The notes: a model not told the origin generated them from the sequence alone. A stretch of 64,000 nt of DNA from CAYMDP01 sp964389375 (GCA_964389375.1 CAYMDP010000011.1:1-64000), one strand, 5' to 3'. Shown: positions 15,149-24,648, counted from the first letter of the stretch. Program-made: numbers and translations.

Positions 15149-17029
15149 GTGACAGGCATATTACTGGTAACGGCACTTTTTCTTTTGGCAGGGGTTGTGG
15201 CGGTTCCATTGGCTTCAAGATTTAAGCTTGGCTCGGTTTTGGGCTATATCATTGCCGGAATAATTATTAGTCCTTTGTTGGCTTTGCTTAAAGTGGACGT
15301 CATAACGATTCAGCATTTTGCTGAATTTGGCGTTGTGATGATGCTTTTTTTGGTGGGCCTTGAGCTAGAGCCAAAACTTTTGTGGCGAATGAAAAATAAA
15401 CTGCTGGGCCTTGGTGGACTTCAGGTCTTAATTACTGTTTGTCTAGTCGCACTGATCGCCTTTCTATTGGGTGTTTCTGTAAATGCAGCCATTGCGATTG
15501 GGTTTATTTTTTCTTTGTCTTCGACAGCTATTGTCTTACAGACACTCGGCGAACAAGGAAAGATGAAGACCGAAGGCGGGCAAAGTAGTTTTTCTGTTTT
15601 GCTGTTTCAAGATATCGCAGTCATCCCAATGCTTGCGATTATTCCGCTACTTGCGATCTCGAAATCAGCTGAAGATGCTGGTCATCATGGCAGCTCTTTT
15701 AGTTTGATTGCAGGAATGCCCGGATGGATGGCAGCAATTACGACTTTTGCAGTGGTCTTAGCTGTGATTGTCGGAGGGATTCTTTTGTCGCGCCCGGTGT
15801 TTCGCTTTGCTGCCTCTGCAAAGCTAAGAGAAATCCTTGTCGGAGCTGCCCTTCTTTGGGTGCTGGGGATTGCTCTGTTGATGAGTACCGTTAATCTTTC
15901 CCCAGCCCTAGGGACTTTTTTAGCTGGAGTTGTTTTAGCAAATAGTGAATTTCGGCATGAATTAGAAAGCAATATCGGGCCTTTTAAAGGTTTGTTATTA
16001 GGTTTATTCTTTATGACTGTCGGAGCCAGTGTAGATTTTAATTTACTGGGCGAGAAGTTTTTCTTAGTTGTGGGACTAACGCTAGGATTGATGTTTATTA
16101 AAGCCGCAGTGCTTTTTGTTTTAGCAAGAGTCTTTAATCTTCAAAGGTCCGACAAGTGGTTATTTACCTTAGGTCTTGCCCAGGCCGGTGAGTTTGCATT
16201 TGTATTATTAGCCCTTGTGGTCACTGAGGGTGTGATTGCAAAAGAATTAGCAAGTTTACTTTTATTAGTAGTGGCCCTGTCGATGCTTCTGACTCCGGCC
16301 TGTTTTTTAATCCAAGATCGATTTTTGTCTTCAAGCGAGGATAAAGATAAGGATCGAGAGGCGGACCAGATCGACGAGAAGGGATCCATAATTATTGCTG
16401 GTCACGGTCGCTTTGGTGGGATCATTAATCGAATGGTTCGTGGACTTGGATATCAAACAACAGTTTTGGATTACGACTACCAACAACTCGAAATGCTAAG
16501 AAAGTTCGAGTTTGAGGCCTATTTTGGCGATGCCACAAGGCCCGATCTTTTGCACGCAGCCGGTATAGAGCATGCAAAAGTTCTGGTCGTAGCATTAGAT
16601 GACAAGGCTTCTATTACAGAGCTTGTAAAATACTGTGTAAAAAACTTTCTCCATGTTCATGTGATCGCAAGAGCCATTGACCGAAGTCATGTCTATGAGC
16701 TTTATGCAGTCGGCTGCAGAGATATTATCCGCGAAACATTTGATAGCGCAGTCAGAGCGGGACGCTCAACATTAGAAGCGCTTGGACAGCATCCCTTTCA
16801 GGCCGAAAGAAACGCCAAAAGATTTGTCGAAGTCGACCAACATTCCATTCGGACACTAGCCACTTTATACAAAGCCGACGTGCCCATCCAAGACAATCCA
16901 GAATATATAAAAAAAGCTGTCGAAATTAGGCTAGAACACGAAGCGCAGATTAAGGGAGAAGATCCCCACTATAGTTCGCGCTCACAGTTGGGTTGGATCC
17001 CGCCCACAAAAAATAATGTGGATGTCTAA
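15149..17029 (+). CDS. kefB: Glutathione-gated potassium efflux antiporter (KefB/KefC-like)
   Basis: A protein of 626 residues with about 12 membrane segments of the CPA2 antiporter type (GYIIAGIIISP, LFLVGLELEPKLLW, LSSTAIVLQTL), then a cytoplasmic RCK/TrkA-N domain: IIAGHGRFGGIINRMVRGLG and DATRPDLLHAAGIEHA. It exports potassium in exchange for protons and in relatives protects from electrophiles when glutathione adducts bind. The GTG start follows the kefG-like stop by 1 nt. Whether this is KefB or KefC cannot be told from sequence alone. Confidence 0.88.
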   Translation: MTGILLVTALFLLAGVVAVPLASRFKLGSVLGYIIAGIIISPLLALLKVDVITIQHFAEFGVVMMLFLVGLELEPKLLWRMKNKLLGLGGLQVLITVCLVALIAFLLGVSVNAAIAIGFIFSLSSTAIVLQTLGEQGKMKTEGGQSSFSVLLFQDIAVIPMLAIIPLLAISKSAEDAGHHGSSFSLIAGMPGWMAAITTFAVVLAVIVGGILLSRPVFRFAASAKLREILVGAALLWVLGIALLMSTVNLSPALGTFLAGVVLANSEFRHELESNIGPFKGLLLGLFFMTVGASVDFNLLGEKFFLVVGLTLGLMFIKAAVLFVLARVFNLQRSDKWLFTLGLAQAGEFAFVLLALVVTEGVIAKELASLLLLVVALSMLLTPACFLIQDRFLSSSEDKDKDREADQIDEKGSIIIAGHGRFGGIINRMVRGLGYQTTVLDYDYQQLEMLRKFEFEAYFGDATRPDLLHAAGIEHAKVLVVALDDKASITELVKYCVKNFLHVHVIARAIDRSHVYELYAVGCRDIIRETFDSAVRAGRSTLEALGQHPFQAERNAKRFVEVDQHSIRTLATLYKADVPIQDNPEYIKKAVEIRLEHEAQIKGEDPHYSSRSQLGWIPPTKNNVDV

Positions 17030-17160
17030 GACGGGAAGGCCGATTTAGACTCCTTGCGAAATATATCTATTTTCGGTGGGGTTAGTTATTATACTTATTC
17101 AGAAAAGCTGAGGTGCACAAGCGGCATTTTGGGTGATAACTTGTAGGACACAATCTAACA

Positions 17161-17189
17161 CCCCGTTACGCAAAAATACGACGGGCACC
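17161..17189 (-). repeat. Solo REP-type end repeat, right-end type (copy 6)
   Basis: Reads CCCCGTTACGCAAAAATACG then ACGGGCACC, identical to the right terminal repeat of the full transposon. It lies 14 bp before the GFA-family start codon, so it is in that gene's leader. Confidence 0.88.
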
Positions 17190-17203
17190 CTTGGGGGCAA
17201 AGT

Positions 17204-17626
17204 ATGGAAAATTCTAAATCGGCAAATGGTTCTTGTTTATGCGGCAAAATTAAAATTCAGGCCTTGGCAATGAATACAAACCTTGGGGTATGTCATTGCA
17301 GTATGTGCAGAAAGTGGAGTGCCGGTCCATTTTTGGCGGTCGATTGCGGGACAGATGTTAAAATTGAAGGGAATGAGTACTTAAGTGTTTACAACTCTTC
17401 AGATTGGGCCGAGCGCGCTTTTTGTAAAAACTGCGGCACAAATCTATTCTACCGATTAAAAGAGTCCCAGCAATACATCGTATCCTCTGAAATCTTTAAC
17501 CAAGCCGAGCTGAACTTTGATCATCAGGTATTTATTGATGAAAAGCCAAAGTACTATGCTTTCTCGAACAAAACCAAAGATATGACCGGGGCAGAAGTTT
17601 TTGCGGCCTATGCACCGAAAGACTGA
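17204..17626 (+). CDS. GFA family zinc protein (glutathione-dependent formaldehyde-activating-like)
   Basis: A protein of 140 residues with the Mss4-like zinc pattern: GSCLCGKIKIQA, CHCSMCRKWSAGPF and FCKNCGTNLFYRL. Members bind zinc through these cysteines; some add formaldehyde to glutathione, but most are uncharacterised. A REP end directly precedes the gene, and its GGGGGCAAAGT leader may supply the ribosome-binding site. Confidence 0.88.
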   Translation: MENSKSANGSCLCGKIKIQALAMNTNLGVCHCSMCRKWSAGPFLAVDCGTDVKIEGNEYLSVYNSSDWAERAFCKNCGTNLFYRLKESQQYIVSSEIFNQAELNFDHQVFIDEKPKYYAFSNKTKDMTGAEVFAAYAPKD

Positions 17627-17710
17627 TGATCAGTTTTGGGTCTAAAAAAGACGATTTATTGCCTGAATTGCGACTAGACAAGAGATCCCTGCGCTGCAAT
17701 TCTATTGTCC

Positions 17711-18598
17711 ATGAAGATTGAAGAAATTATTGAGCATAGTTTTGACGAAGTCTCTGAGATGATCACAGCACCAGAGCCTTTTTCAGTCTTTGAGGATTAT
17801 GCTGAGTTTCAGGTCTTACTTTTGCGAAGAGTTGATTTTTCTAAATCGAGACTTCACTTTAGATCTGAATTTTATATTTTAAAATTAAAAGAAGTATTTT
17901 ATTTTAATCGCGATAGTAAGTGTTTTGAAAAGCTAAAACGATCCTACGCCGATCTGGTTCATCAGCTGGATTCCTATTACAGAAACAATCAAAAAATTAT
18001 TAGTGCCTATGCCAGTCAGATCGAAAGTCTAGAGGAGGAGCTTTTTCAAAAAAATCCTTCTCGCGGTTTTATGGATATATGGTTAAGTCTTAAAAGAGAT
18101 TTGTCTAAGTTAGAAAACTACTATTATCGAAATGGCATTGTGTATCATGAGTTCCTAAAAATCGCGGCACCTCAATTTGGTAAACATAAAGATGAATTTA
18201 AAGATATCGAAGACGGGATTCAGTTTCATTCATCAAATATTGGCACGCTAAAGTCTCGGCTGGATAGCGTTCATAATTATCACGACTCGATTAAAAGTGA
18301 TCGGTTAAATAGAACACTTTTAATGTTAACCCTGATTTCGGGAATATTTTTGCCACTTAACTTAATTGTAGGGTTTTTTGGTATGAATACAACCGGACTT
18401 TATTTTGCGGAGGATCCTTCTGGAACCAAAAAAGTAGTCTTCATTTTGATTTCAGTCGTGTTGATTTGTATTTTGGGGATCCAGACCATTCGGGTATTGA
18501 GCCGCTATGTCTTGCGATTTGTTTTAGGCCGCTCGATCGTCTACCATAATATATCAAAGCGAATTGATGAACTTAGCGAAAAGATGCGAGTTAGCTAA
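17711..18598 (+). CDS. CorA-like divalent cation transporter
   Basis: A protein of 295 residues. Long cytoplasmic helices lead to two C-terminal membrane segments; the first ends in the CorA signature LIVGFFGMNTTG (GMN), the second is VVFILISVVLICILGI. It should form a pentamer that admits Mg2+ or related metals (ZntB-like proteins move zinc). I chose ATG 17711; a TTG two codons upstream is also possible. No clear ribosome-binding site. Confidence 0.85.
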   Translation: MKIEEIIEHSFDEVSEMITAPEPFSVFEDYAEFQVLLLRRVDFSKSRLHFRSEFYILKLKEVFYFNRDSKCFEKLKRSYADLVHQLDSYYRNNQKIISAYASQIESLEEELFQKNPSRGFMDIWLSLKRDLSKLENYYYRNGIVYHEFLKIAAPQFGKHKDEFKDIEDGIQFHSSNIGTLKSRLDSVHNYHDSIKSDRLNRTLLMLTLISGIFLPLNLIVGFFGMNTTGLYFAEDPSGTKKVVFILISVVLICILGIQTIRVLSRYVLRFVLGRSIVYHNISKRIDELSEKMRVS

Positions 18599-18625
18599 GA
18601 ATCAAGGCAGCTAAGGCAGACTTTT

Positions 18626-20104
18626 CTATCCAGTAAGTAACTCTTGGACTGGTTGATAGAAGCGACTTCTGCGCGGGTGATTAGCTGAAAAGGCTCCGTA
18701 GTAGCCAATGCCTTGACCGTCGCTAGTCGCGTAAGCGTATTCGCTTGGTGGTACACCCATCAAATGTAACAGAGTGATTAAAAAACAATTGTAAGGCAGA
18801 TTATTACCAACATATATATTATCGCCAGTTTGGCTTCGAGGGACGGTCATATAGCGCCCTGTGCGCACCCGACCACCCATCGATCCAATCAATATCTGTT
18901 GCGAATCTAAGCCGTTGTGTCCACCATCTCCGCCCGGTTGAGCAAAGCCACCTTGGCAAATTAGGCCCGTCACCATATTGTCTAAATAGCTGCGTCCGGT
19001 ATTTCCTTCCATCTCTTCGAGAGGAGCTAAAAATTGATCCGCAACAAGATTGGAGAAATATCTCCACCAATGAGTTTTGACGGCAAGCTGTAAGGCGCTT
19101 CCCCCGCCTCCGTGCATGACATCATGAACGCCGCGGCCTTCAGTGTTTAAGTTCGGTAGCCACCTCGGGTCGTGAGCCTCAAAGGACATCACACCGAATT
19201 TTGTTAGACCACATTTAAGGGCGATAGCCATTAGGTTCATATACATTCGATAATAGACCAAGGGATCTTCGATATCGCCTGGATCCGCAGGGCGACTGCA
19301 GTTGGCGGTCATAATGGGCGGCTGGATGCTTGCGTAAGTTCTTTGTAAATCTGAAAAATAATCCATATGCTGATTGACCCGGGCCAAGTCATCAGAACTT
19401 ATTCGATTGCTAGTACGAAGGGAATTAAACGAATCCATGACACGAGATAAGATATTTGACTTGAGTTGATTCGTTAAGTCTTGCGGAGGGGCAGTACCTC
19501 CGGTTAAAGAACTAAAGACTTCATTATAAAAGCGTCGTATTTCGTATTCGTTGTAGAAAGGAACTCTCTCAACTTGGCTTCCAATCTTTCGAAAGAACAT
19601 GCCGCCATTCGCACTGATGCGCACGGCTCGGATAATTGAAGAAGAAGTTCCCTGCGGGTAGACGGAGGGTGCGCTTTCGATAATGGTATCGATTGTTGGA
19701 AAATTTCCTTCGGACTCTCTATCCATTGCTGCGGCAAGCCCACCATTTCCGTGACCCGCTCCATGTTCAATATCGAAACCACGGACAATTGTAATCTGAT
19801 CTCGAAGCGATTGAAAGCGAGGGTTATTAAGAGCAGGACTGTGCGAGCCTACTTGTCCTAGGGCCGACAACAAAACTTCTCGTCCGCCTCCAGTAAGGGC
19901 AGTCGTTGTACTTGTTGGCGAAGGCCACATTGAATTTAGATTGTTATGATCGTACCAAAAAAGCATCATTCGTCGCGGGGTCTGAGTCGCCTGCGCTAAG
20001 GCATCACTTGGAAGTAGGCTTGGGAGCAATGGAAGAGCAAGAAGCCCTTTTCCGGACCCAACTAAAAACTGTCTTCGTGTTTTTTTACAGTAATAAATGC
20101 TCAT
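18626..20104 (-). CDS. DUF1552 protein with Tat signal
   Basis: A protein of 492 residues with a twin-arginine leader (KKTRRQFLVGSGKGLLALP) and DUF1552 features: RMMLFWYDHNNLNSMW, ERESEGNFPT-like and LICQGGFAQPGGDGGHNGLD. It should be exported folded. Its ATG lies directly after the TAG of the DUF1592 gene, in frame, so the two are coupled. Such pairs are common in Planctomycetes and other bacteria with large cytochrome-like proteins; the biochemical role is unsettled. Confidence 0.85.
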   Translation of the reverse strand: MSIYYCKKTRRQFLVGSGKGLLALPLLPSLLPSDALAQATQTPRRMMLFWYDHNNLNSMWPSPTSTTTALTGGGREVLLSALGQVGSHSPALNNPRFQSLRDQITIVRGFDIEHGAGHGNGGLAAAMDRESEGNFPTIDTIIESAPSVYPQGTSSSIIRAVRISANGGMFFRKIGSQVERVPFYNEYEIRRFYNEVFSSLTGGTAPPQDLTNQLKSNILSRVMDSFNSLRTSNRISSDDLARVNQHMDYFSDLQRTYASIQPPIMTANCSRPADPGDIEDPLVYYRMYMNLMAIALKCGLTKFGVMSFEAHDPRWLPNLNTEGRGVHDVMHGGGGSALQLAVKTHWWRYFSNLVADQFLAPLEEMEGNTGRSYLDNMVTGLICQGGFAQPGGDGGHNGLDSQQILIGSMGGRVRTGRYMTVPRSQTGDNIYVGNNLPYNCFLITLLHLMGVPPSEYAYATSDGQGIGYYGAFSANHPRRSRFYQPVQELLTG

Positions 20105-22117
20105 CTAATAGCTCCAGTATCTAAATTCGTCTGATAAAACTAAACTCTTAACCGCATCAACTATACTTCCAGGCCCTGTTTCATCTCCATAAAGAGTGGT
20201 GAGTGCGGAGTTCATCTGGCAGTTGTCAGCGGCCGTCGGTCGAACTCTGGATTCAAAATTCTTTAGATGCTTAACAAAGCAAAGCTTTGCTCGATCACTT
20301 GAGCCCAATGAAGTCGAAAGTTCTGTTGAGTCATTGAAGCTGACTGGCTGAGAGCGGATCTCACTACTGACAGCGGCTGTATTTACCGGAAGAGCCACGA
20401 TAAAGTTTCCGCTACTATCAAATAGTCTTTCCGTCTGTCGAACTCGACCAAGAGTATCGAAGTTCTCGAAAGCGTAGCCCAGAGGATTAAACCTAGAGTG
20501 ACAAGCTACGCAGCTTGATCCTTGAACCTCGCTGGACCTCTCAGTATTTTCTCGAGTGGTTACGACTCCGCCCTCAATAGGTGGAAGAGATGTTGGTGCA
20601 CTTGGAGGCGGAGCTCCGACTTCTGTACAAAGGACATGTTCTAAAACGTGAAGCCCGCGTTTAATCGGCGAAGCTCTGTAGCCCGAGCGTTTTGCAAGCA
20701 TCGCGGCTCGATTCAAAAATCCAGCTCGCTCTTCGGATAAGGTGGACGCGCCGGAGGTGCTCGTTTGGTAAATTGAACGAAGGCCTGCGTGGGTGATATT
20801 TGTCTGTCTTGAAGTAAACAAGCTTTCGAAGTTCGAAGACTGGTCAATGACTAGGTTTGTAAAAAACCCGTCAAGCTCGCTGATCATCGCATTTTGTAGT
20901 CCCGTCGTGCTAATTCCATTTAGGAAATCCGAGGAGTAGGAAAATTGGTCGAAGATGTCGTAGCCATAAGATTCTCGAAAGAGTCTCTGCACCATAGACC
21001 GAGCGCCGCTTGTCGAGAGAAGTCGGTCGACTTGAGCAGATAAAACTTGAGAGTCCGAGATTTGTCCCGAGTCAGCAAGGGCCACGAGCTGAGCATCCGG
21101 AGGACCACCCGTCAGGAAGTAAGAAAGCTTACTGGCGAGTTCATGATTAGTGATTCTAAGTAAGTTCGAGCCTGAAGGTTCGGGGTTTCCGCGGTAATAG
21201 GCGCGATATAAGAAATCACTACTTTGTGCCAAGCTTGTAAAGGTTAAGGTCACAAGATCTTGTTTACTTAAGGTCGCACTCCAAAATGAGTTTGCAAGCG
21301 TGGTTGCCTCTGCTGAGGAAACGGGTCGTCTAAATGCTCTTGAGGCAAGTTGGCGAACAAAGTCCCGCAGACAAGTTTGACTGACAGTAGTTTGAGAAAG
21401 ACAGTTGTTTGTGCCGGGATAGGCAGTCAAACCGGCTTGATTTTGTGCCACCAACTGACCGGCGCGGAACGCCGTTTCGAAAAAAGCGTTCGTCGAAACC
21501 TGAGTGACCAGTTGAGATTGTTCTTTTAAAGCAGAGCCACCCACCAGCAAGCGATCGTTCGGTAAGGCTTGGTAGAGTTCATTCAGTCTGGAGTCTGACT
21601 TTAAAGAAGTTGAAAATCCGTCGAGCAAGGAATTCAGTGAATTTTGAAATTCTCGATTAGTTAACTTTAGTACAGGGGATCGCGAAACAGATCCGGGTGT
21701 ACATTGAAACTGTAGGCGACCTTCGGGATCGGTCTCGGTTGGAAGACTTTCAGATTCTGCAATTAAAGCCAAAGAGATCAGCTCAAAATCTGAGTCCGAT
21801 AATCGGCTACGGAGGTTATTCATTTGCGGAATTTCAAAAACCGCAGCAATGATTTGATCTCTGGTTCGGCCAAGCTTAGAAGATTCGTGAATCGCTGCGT
21901 GGCACATCGCACAGTTTTGTTCGTATTGAGTTTTACCCATCTCGATTCGCTCAAGGTCCGAAACAGACTCAAAGCTAGCACTAGAAGTCACATTCGATAC
22001 GGGCTTAAAACTTCCACCGCAGTTCTGAAAAAGAACAATCGTAGATCCCAGCGCAATGGCAAACCAAAAATGTTTCAATTTGAGAATTCTCAAAAACGAC
22101 CCCCGTCTCAACTTCAC
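20105..22117 (-). CDS. Cytochrome-like lipoprotein with DUF1592/DUF1588-type domains
   Basis: A protein of 670 residues. The lipobox is VLFQNCGG near residue 33. A haem motif CAMCHAAIH follows, then the DUF1587/1595/1592 regions (LTNREFQNSLNSLLDG; SFLTGGPPDAQL), then CVACHSRFNPLGYAFENFD of DUF1588, and DUF1585 at the end. The start is GTG at 22117. Two CxxCH motifs imply covalent haem and electron transfer at the membrane, with the DUF1552 protein as partner. Confidence 0.85.
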   Translation of the reverse strand: MKLRRGSFLRILKLKHFWFAIALGSTIVLFQNCGGSFKPVSNVTSSASFESVSDLERIEMGKTQYEQNCAMCHAAIHESSKLGRTRDQIIAAVFEIPQMNNLRSRLSDSDFELISLALIAESESLPTETDPEGRLQFQCTPGSVSRSPVLKLTNREFQNSLNSLLDGFSTSLKSDSRLNELYQALPNDRLLVGGSALKEQSQLVTQVSTNAFFETAFRAGQLVAQNQAGLTAYPGTNNCLSQTTVSQTCLRDFVRQLASRAFRRPVSSAEATTLANSFWSATLSKQDLVTLTFTSLAQSSDFLYRAYYRGNPEPSGSNLLRITNHELASKLSYFLTGGPPDAQLVALADSGQISDSQVLSAQVDRLLSTSGARSMVQRLFRESYGYDIFDQFSYSSDFLNGISTTGLQNAMISELDGFFTNLVIDQSSNFESLFTSRQTNITHAGLRSIYQTSTSGASTLSEERAGFLNRAAMLAKRSGYRASPIKRGLHVLEHVLCTEVGAPPPSAPTSLPPIEGGVVTTRENTERSSEVQGSSCVACHSRFNPLGYAFENFDTLGRVRQTERLFDSSGNFIVALPVNTAAVSSEIRSQPVSFNDSTELSTSLGSSDRAKLCFVKHLKNFESRVRPTAADNCQMNSALTTLYGDETGPGSIVDAVKSLVLSDEFRYWSY

Positions 22118-22291
22118 ATCGGATTAAAGGTGCAATCACTATACCCCTTGGGACCACCAAAAACGCTTTTGGGGGTCGATTTCTGGGTAAGCTTTTGACA
22201 TGCCCAAAAGTCTGACGAAGCCCGGGGAATTGGTTTGTCTCAATATCAAACAGCCCTAACAGAGATGATTAAGACCTAGAGGCGACTCTGA

Positions 22292-22597
22292 TCAGGCGGA
22301 TTCCAGCCTTACTTCGTAGCGGAAACCTTCTTTTGCCAGAGAATCACGCAAGGCTAATTCGATTAGACCTGTTTCGGGAAGCTTTAGCTTTTTTGCGATC
22401 CGAGCGGCCCGAGTTGGGCTTGGGATGCGCCGACCCCTCTCAAGGTCATTTAGATTTTGAACTGAGAGGCCGATTTTTTTCGCAAAAGCTGTTTGAGTCA
22501 TCTCTTCGGACTCGCGCCAAGCTTTAAGCATTCCCCCGAAAGAAAGGATGCCATATTGTTTTTCCAATTTTAGGAAATATGAATTTTTAGTAGCCAT
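22292..22597 (-). CDS. XRE-family antitoxin (HigA-like)
   Basis: A protein of 101 residues with a helix-turn-helix near the middle: MTQTAFAKKIGLSVQNLNDLERGRRIPSP (residues ~33-61, one continuous XRE domain). It follows and overlaps the RelE/HigB-type toxin by 11 nt, in the toxin-first order of HigBA. It should bind the toxin and repress the operon from the palindrome at 22880-22900. Confidence 0.85.
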   Translation of the reverse strand: MATKNSYFLKLEKQYGILSFGGMLKAWRESEEMTQTAFAKKIGLSVQNLNDLERGRRIPSPTRAARIAKKLKLPETGLIELALRDSLAKEGFRYEVRLESA

Positions 22598-22868
22598 GTT
22601 TATGAACCTCCAGCAGTTCTATATGTACGCGATCTGAGATCGTCCGGTAAATTAAACGATAAGCTTTACTTAGACGTACAGACCTTTGCCCGATTCTTGC
22701 TCCCTTTAGCGGCTCATCATGAAATCCGGGACTTTTCATAACTTCCCAAACACCGTATGACTCGACCATAAATATCCATAAGAGGACTTTCTTTCTGACA
22801 AAATCCGGAACCTTAGAAAGCTGTTTCCCGAAAGCTCGACTTCTGGAAATCCGTGTCCGAACCTCCAT
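22587..22868 (-). CDS. RelE/ParE-superfamily toxin (HigB-like)
   Basis: A protein of 93 residues with features of the HigB/RelE fold: FGKQLSKVPDFVRKKVLLWI, PGFHDEPLKGARIGQRSVRLS and YRLIYRTISDRVHIELLEVHKH. These toxins usually cut mRNA on the ribosome; the conserved Arg/His/Lys residues (RSVRLSKAYRLIYR, EVHKHGY) are present. The ATG at 22868 is 11 bp from the palindromic operator. Confidence 0.85.
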   Translation of the reverse strand: MEVRTRISRSRAFGKQLSKVPDFVRKKVLLWIFMVESYGVWEVMKSPGFHDEPLKGARIGQRSVRLSKAYRLIYRTISDRVHIELLEVHKHGY

Positions 22869-22879
22869 TTAAACCCCAT

Positions 22880-22900
22880 TATACTTCAAATTGAAGTATA
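22880..22900. promoter_or_regulatory. 21-bp palindromic operator of the HigBA-like operon
   Basis: TATACTTCAA, one central A, then TTGAAGTATA: a perfect 10+1+10 inverted repeat just upstream of the toxin start. Its position and symmetry fit a binding site for the XRE antitoxin dimer. Confidence 0.75.
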
Positions 22901-23354
22901 AGTAAAGACTGCTACAAAATTCAGAGTTTTTGATCAAAGGGACCTCCTATTATTGTTCTGGCTGAACAAATCGAGGTGCAAGGGGTGGCACCAAGTGTGG
23001 AGACAAAAGATTCGGGGCTGAACGACTGCCAAATTCGTTATCTGAATCGGAGCTCAGGCCAGGATTTTATCCTTGGGACTCGTGGCGTTATGCGCTTAGT
23101 GAAAGATCCATTGCTTCAGTTAGGATAAATAAGTATCAAGATTCGCAATCTCGGGGAGTTTTAAAAATGGTGTCGATCCAGCAAATTGAAAGTATTGTCC
23201 CCCTTTTATTCACTTACAGTGAGGAACTGCACATTGTGGACCACATGCCGAGGGGCTATTGCGACACCAATCTATTCGAATCGCTATTGTTTGGACATAA
23301 CACCCTCGGCCGTTGAGTAATTGCTGCGGCGGGTCCCAAGGCTCTATTCTAGTT
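22901..23354. other. 454-bp stretch without a clear gene
   Basis: One frame stays open on the plus strand from 22966 to the TGA at 23316, with the first ATG at 23167 (49 codons, beginning MVSIQQIESIVPLLFTY). It has no strong ribosome-binding site and matches nothing I know. The length of the open frame before any start codon suggests a decayed gene remnant rather than a working one. Confidence 0.4.
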
Positions 23355-24458
23355 TCAATCTCGCGAACTTTGCCGTCCCTTGGCTTTAAGTCGCTGGCGC
23401 AGATTTTTGTTTCTCTTGATATGTTCTTTTTTTCGCTGGCTTAAGTGAGCCTTATCTCCCTTATTTAAATGAAACTCCATTTCCCGCTTAAGTTTTAAAT
23501 AATTCTGCCACCGGTCCTCATCCAAAATTCCTTCTGCTAAACCCCCCCGAATTCCGCATCCGGGTTCGCTTTGATGTGTACAATCACCAAACCGGCAACA
23601 AGCAATCAGGTTTGTGACATCTTCAAAGCTTGTTTCAAGTGCCCCTGCTTCTGCAGTGCTTGAAAACTCTCGGATACCGGGGCTGTCGAGAAGCCAAAAA
23701 CCCTGCTTGGTTTTAAAAAGTTCTCGATGAGTTGTTGTATGCTTTCCGCGACTATCATCTTCCCGAATTTCTTGCGTTCTTAAGGCCTCTTCTTCCAGTA
23801 AGACATTAATCAATGTGGATTTTCCTACTCCTGACATGCCTAAGGCCGAAACACTTTGTCCTTCTTCAAAGTGATTTAGAATGTCCTGGATGCCCTGGCC
23901 GTTTAAGGCAGAACAAGAAAGAATTGGAACCGAGGGAAGCCGAAGGGCTAGATCCTCAAGAATTTTCTCTTGAGTTTTTTTGTCGACTAAGTCGCTTTTA
24001 TTTAGAATGACTAAGGCTTTAGCTCCACTTTCTTCGATCATCAAAAGTCCGCGCTCAAGACGTCTTTCGTTAAGATCTTGGTTGAAGCTTGTCACCAAAG
24101 CCACAACATCCACATTCGCCATCAGGACTTGTTCACCCAGGCTTGAATCGGATCTTTTTAGACAGGTCCGTCTTGGAAGAAGCGCTTCAATCGGAAGACT
24201 GTCGCTGTCTCCCTCAAGAAGTTCCAAAACCACCCAGTCGCCGACGACCGGCAAATCTGTTGTGTCATAATAAAAGTGCCCGCGTAACTTCGCAGGCCGC
24301 TCTTGTTCTTCTCCTAAAATTAGAACTCGGTACCTTTCGTGACTTGAAAAAGTCACTCGAGCAGGCACAAAGTTTTTTCCCTCTTCGGAATAGGACTGAA
24401 AAAAGGCGTCTTGCATTGGGTGAAATCCCCAAAGCTTCTTTAAATCTTCTGAAAACAT
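23355..24458 (-). CDS. rsgA: Ribosome small-subunit-dependent GTPase RsgA
   Basis: A protein of 367 residues with the circularly permuted GTPase order: NKSDL (G4), then GMSGVGKSTLINVLL (G1), then LLDSPGIREF (G3). An OB-fold precedes (HFYYDTTDLPVVGDWVVLE) and a C-terminal zinc motif follows: CRFGDCTHQSEPGCGI. RsgA checks late 30S maturation. The tail (KEHIKRNKNLRQRLKAKG) is very basic, as in relatives. Monocistronic. Confidence 0.93.
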   Translation of the reverse strand: MFSEDLKKLWGFHPMQDAFFQSYSEEGKNFVPARVTFSSHERYRVLILGEEQERPAKLRGHFYYDTTDLPVVGDWVVLELLEGDSDSLPIEALLPRRTCLKRSDSSLGEQVLMANVDVVALVTSFNQDLNERRLERGLLMIEESGAKALVILNKSDLVDKKTQEKILEDLALRLPSVPILSCSALNGQGIQDILNHFEEGQSVSALGMSGVGKSTLINVLLEEEALRTQEIREDDSRGKHTTTHRELFKTKQGFWLLDSPGIREFSSTAEAGALETSFEDVTNLIACCRFGDCTHQSEPGCGIRGGLAEGILDEDRWQNYLKLKREMEFHLNKGDKAHLSQRKKEHIKRNKNLRQRLKAKGRQSSRD

Positions 24459-24648
24459 TTAAGACCTCAAAACAAAATGCGACCAAGAGGGGCCCTCGAC
24501 ACTTGATCTATTACTAAAATTAATTTTTTAAGCTGTAAGAAGACGGAGGGCGGCTCGTCTTGTGATTTGTGCTGCAATCATATAGCCCTCCTCTGTGTCT
24601 GGCGAGAATTCGCCTAATTTCTATATTCTACCTAAATCCTAAAAAAAG

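Noticed and set aside
1083..17189. A CRISPR array made from the repeated GTGCCCGTCGTATTTTTGCG word
   Set aside because: Copies are kilobases apart, occur in both orientations and flank a transposase gene; there are no regular spacers.
24270..24300. AGTGCCCGCGTAACTTCGC in rsgA as a REP copy
   Set aside because: It lies in conserved coding sequence and lacks the ATTTTTG core.
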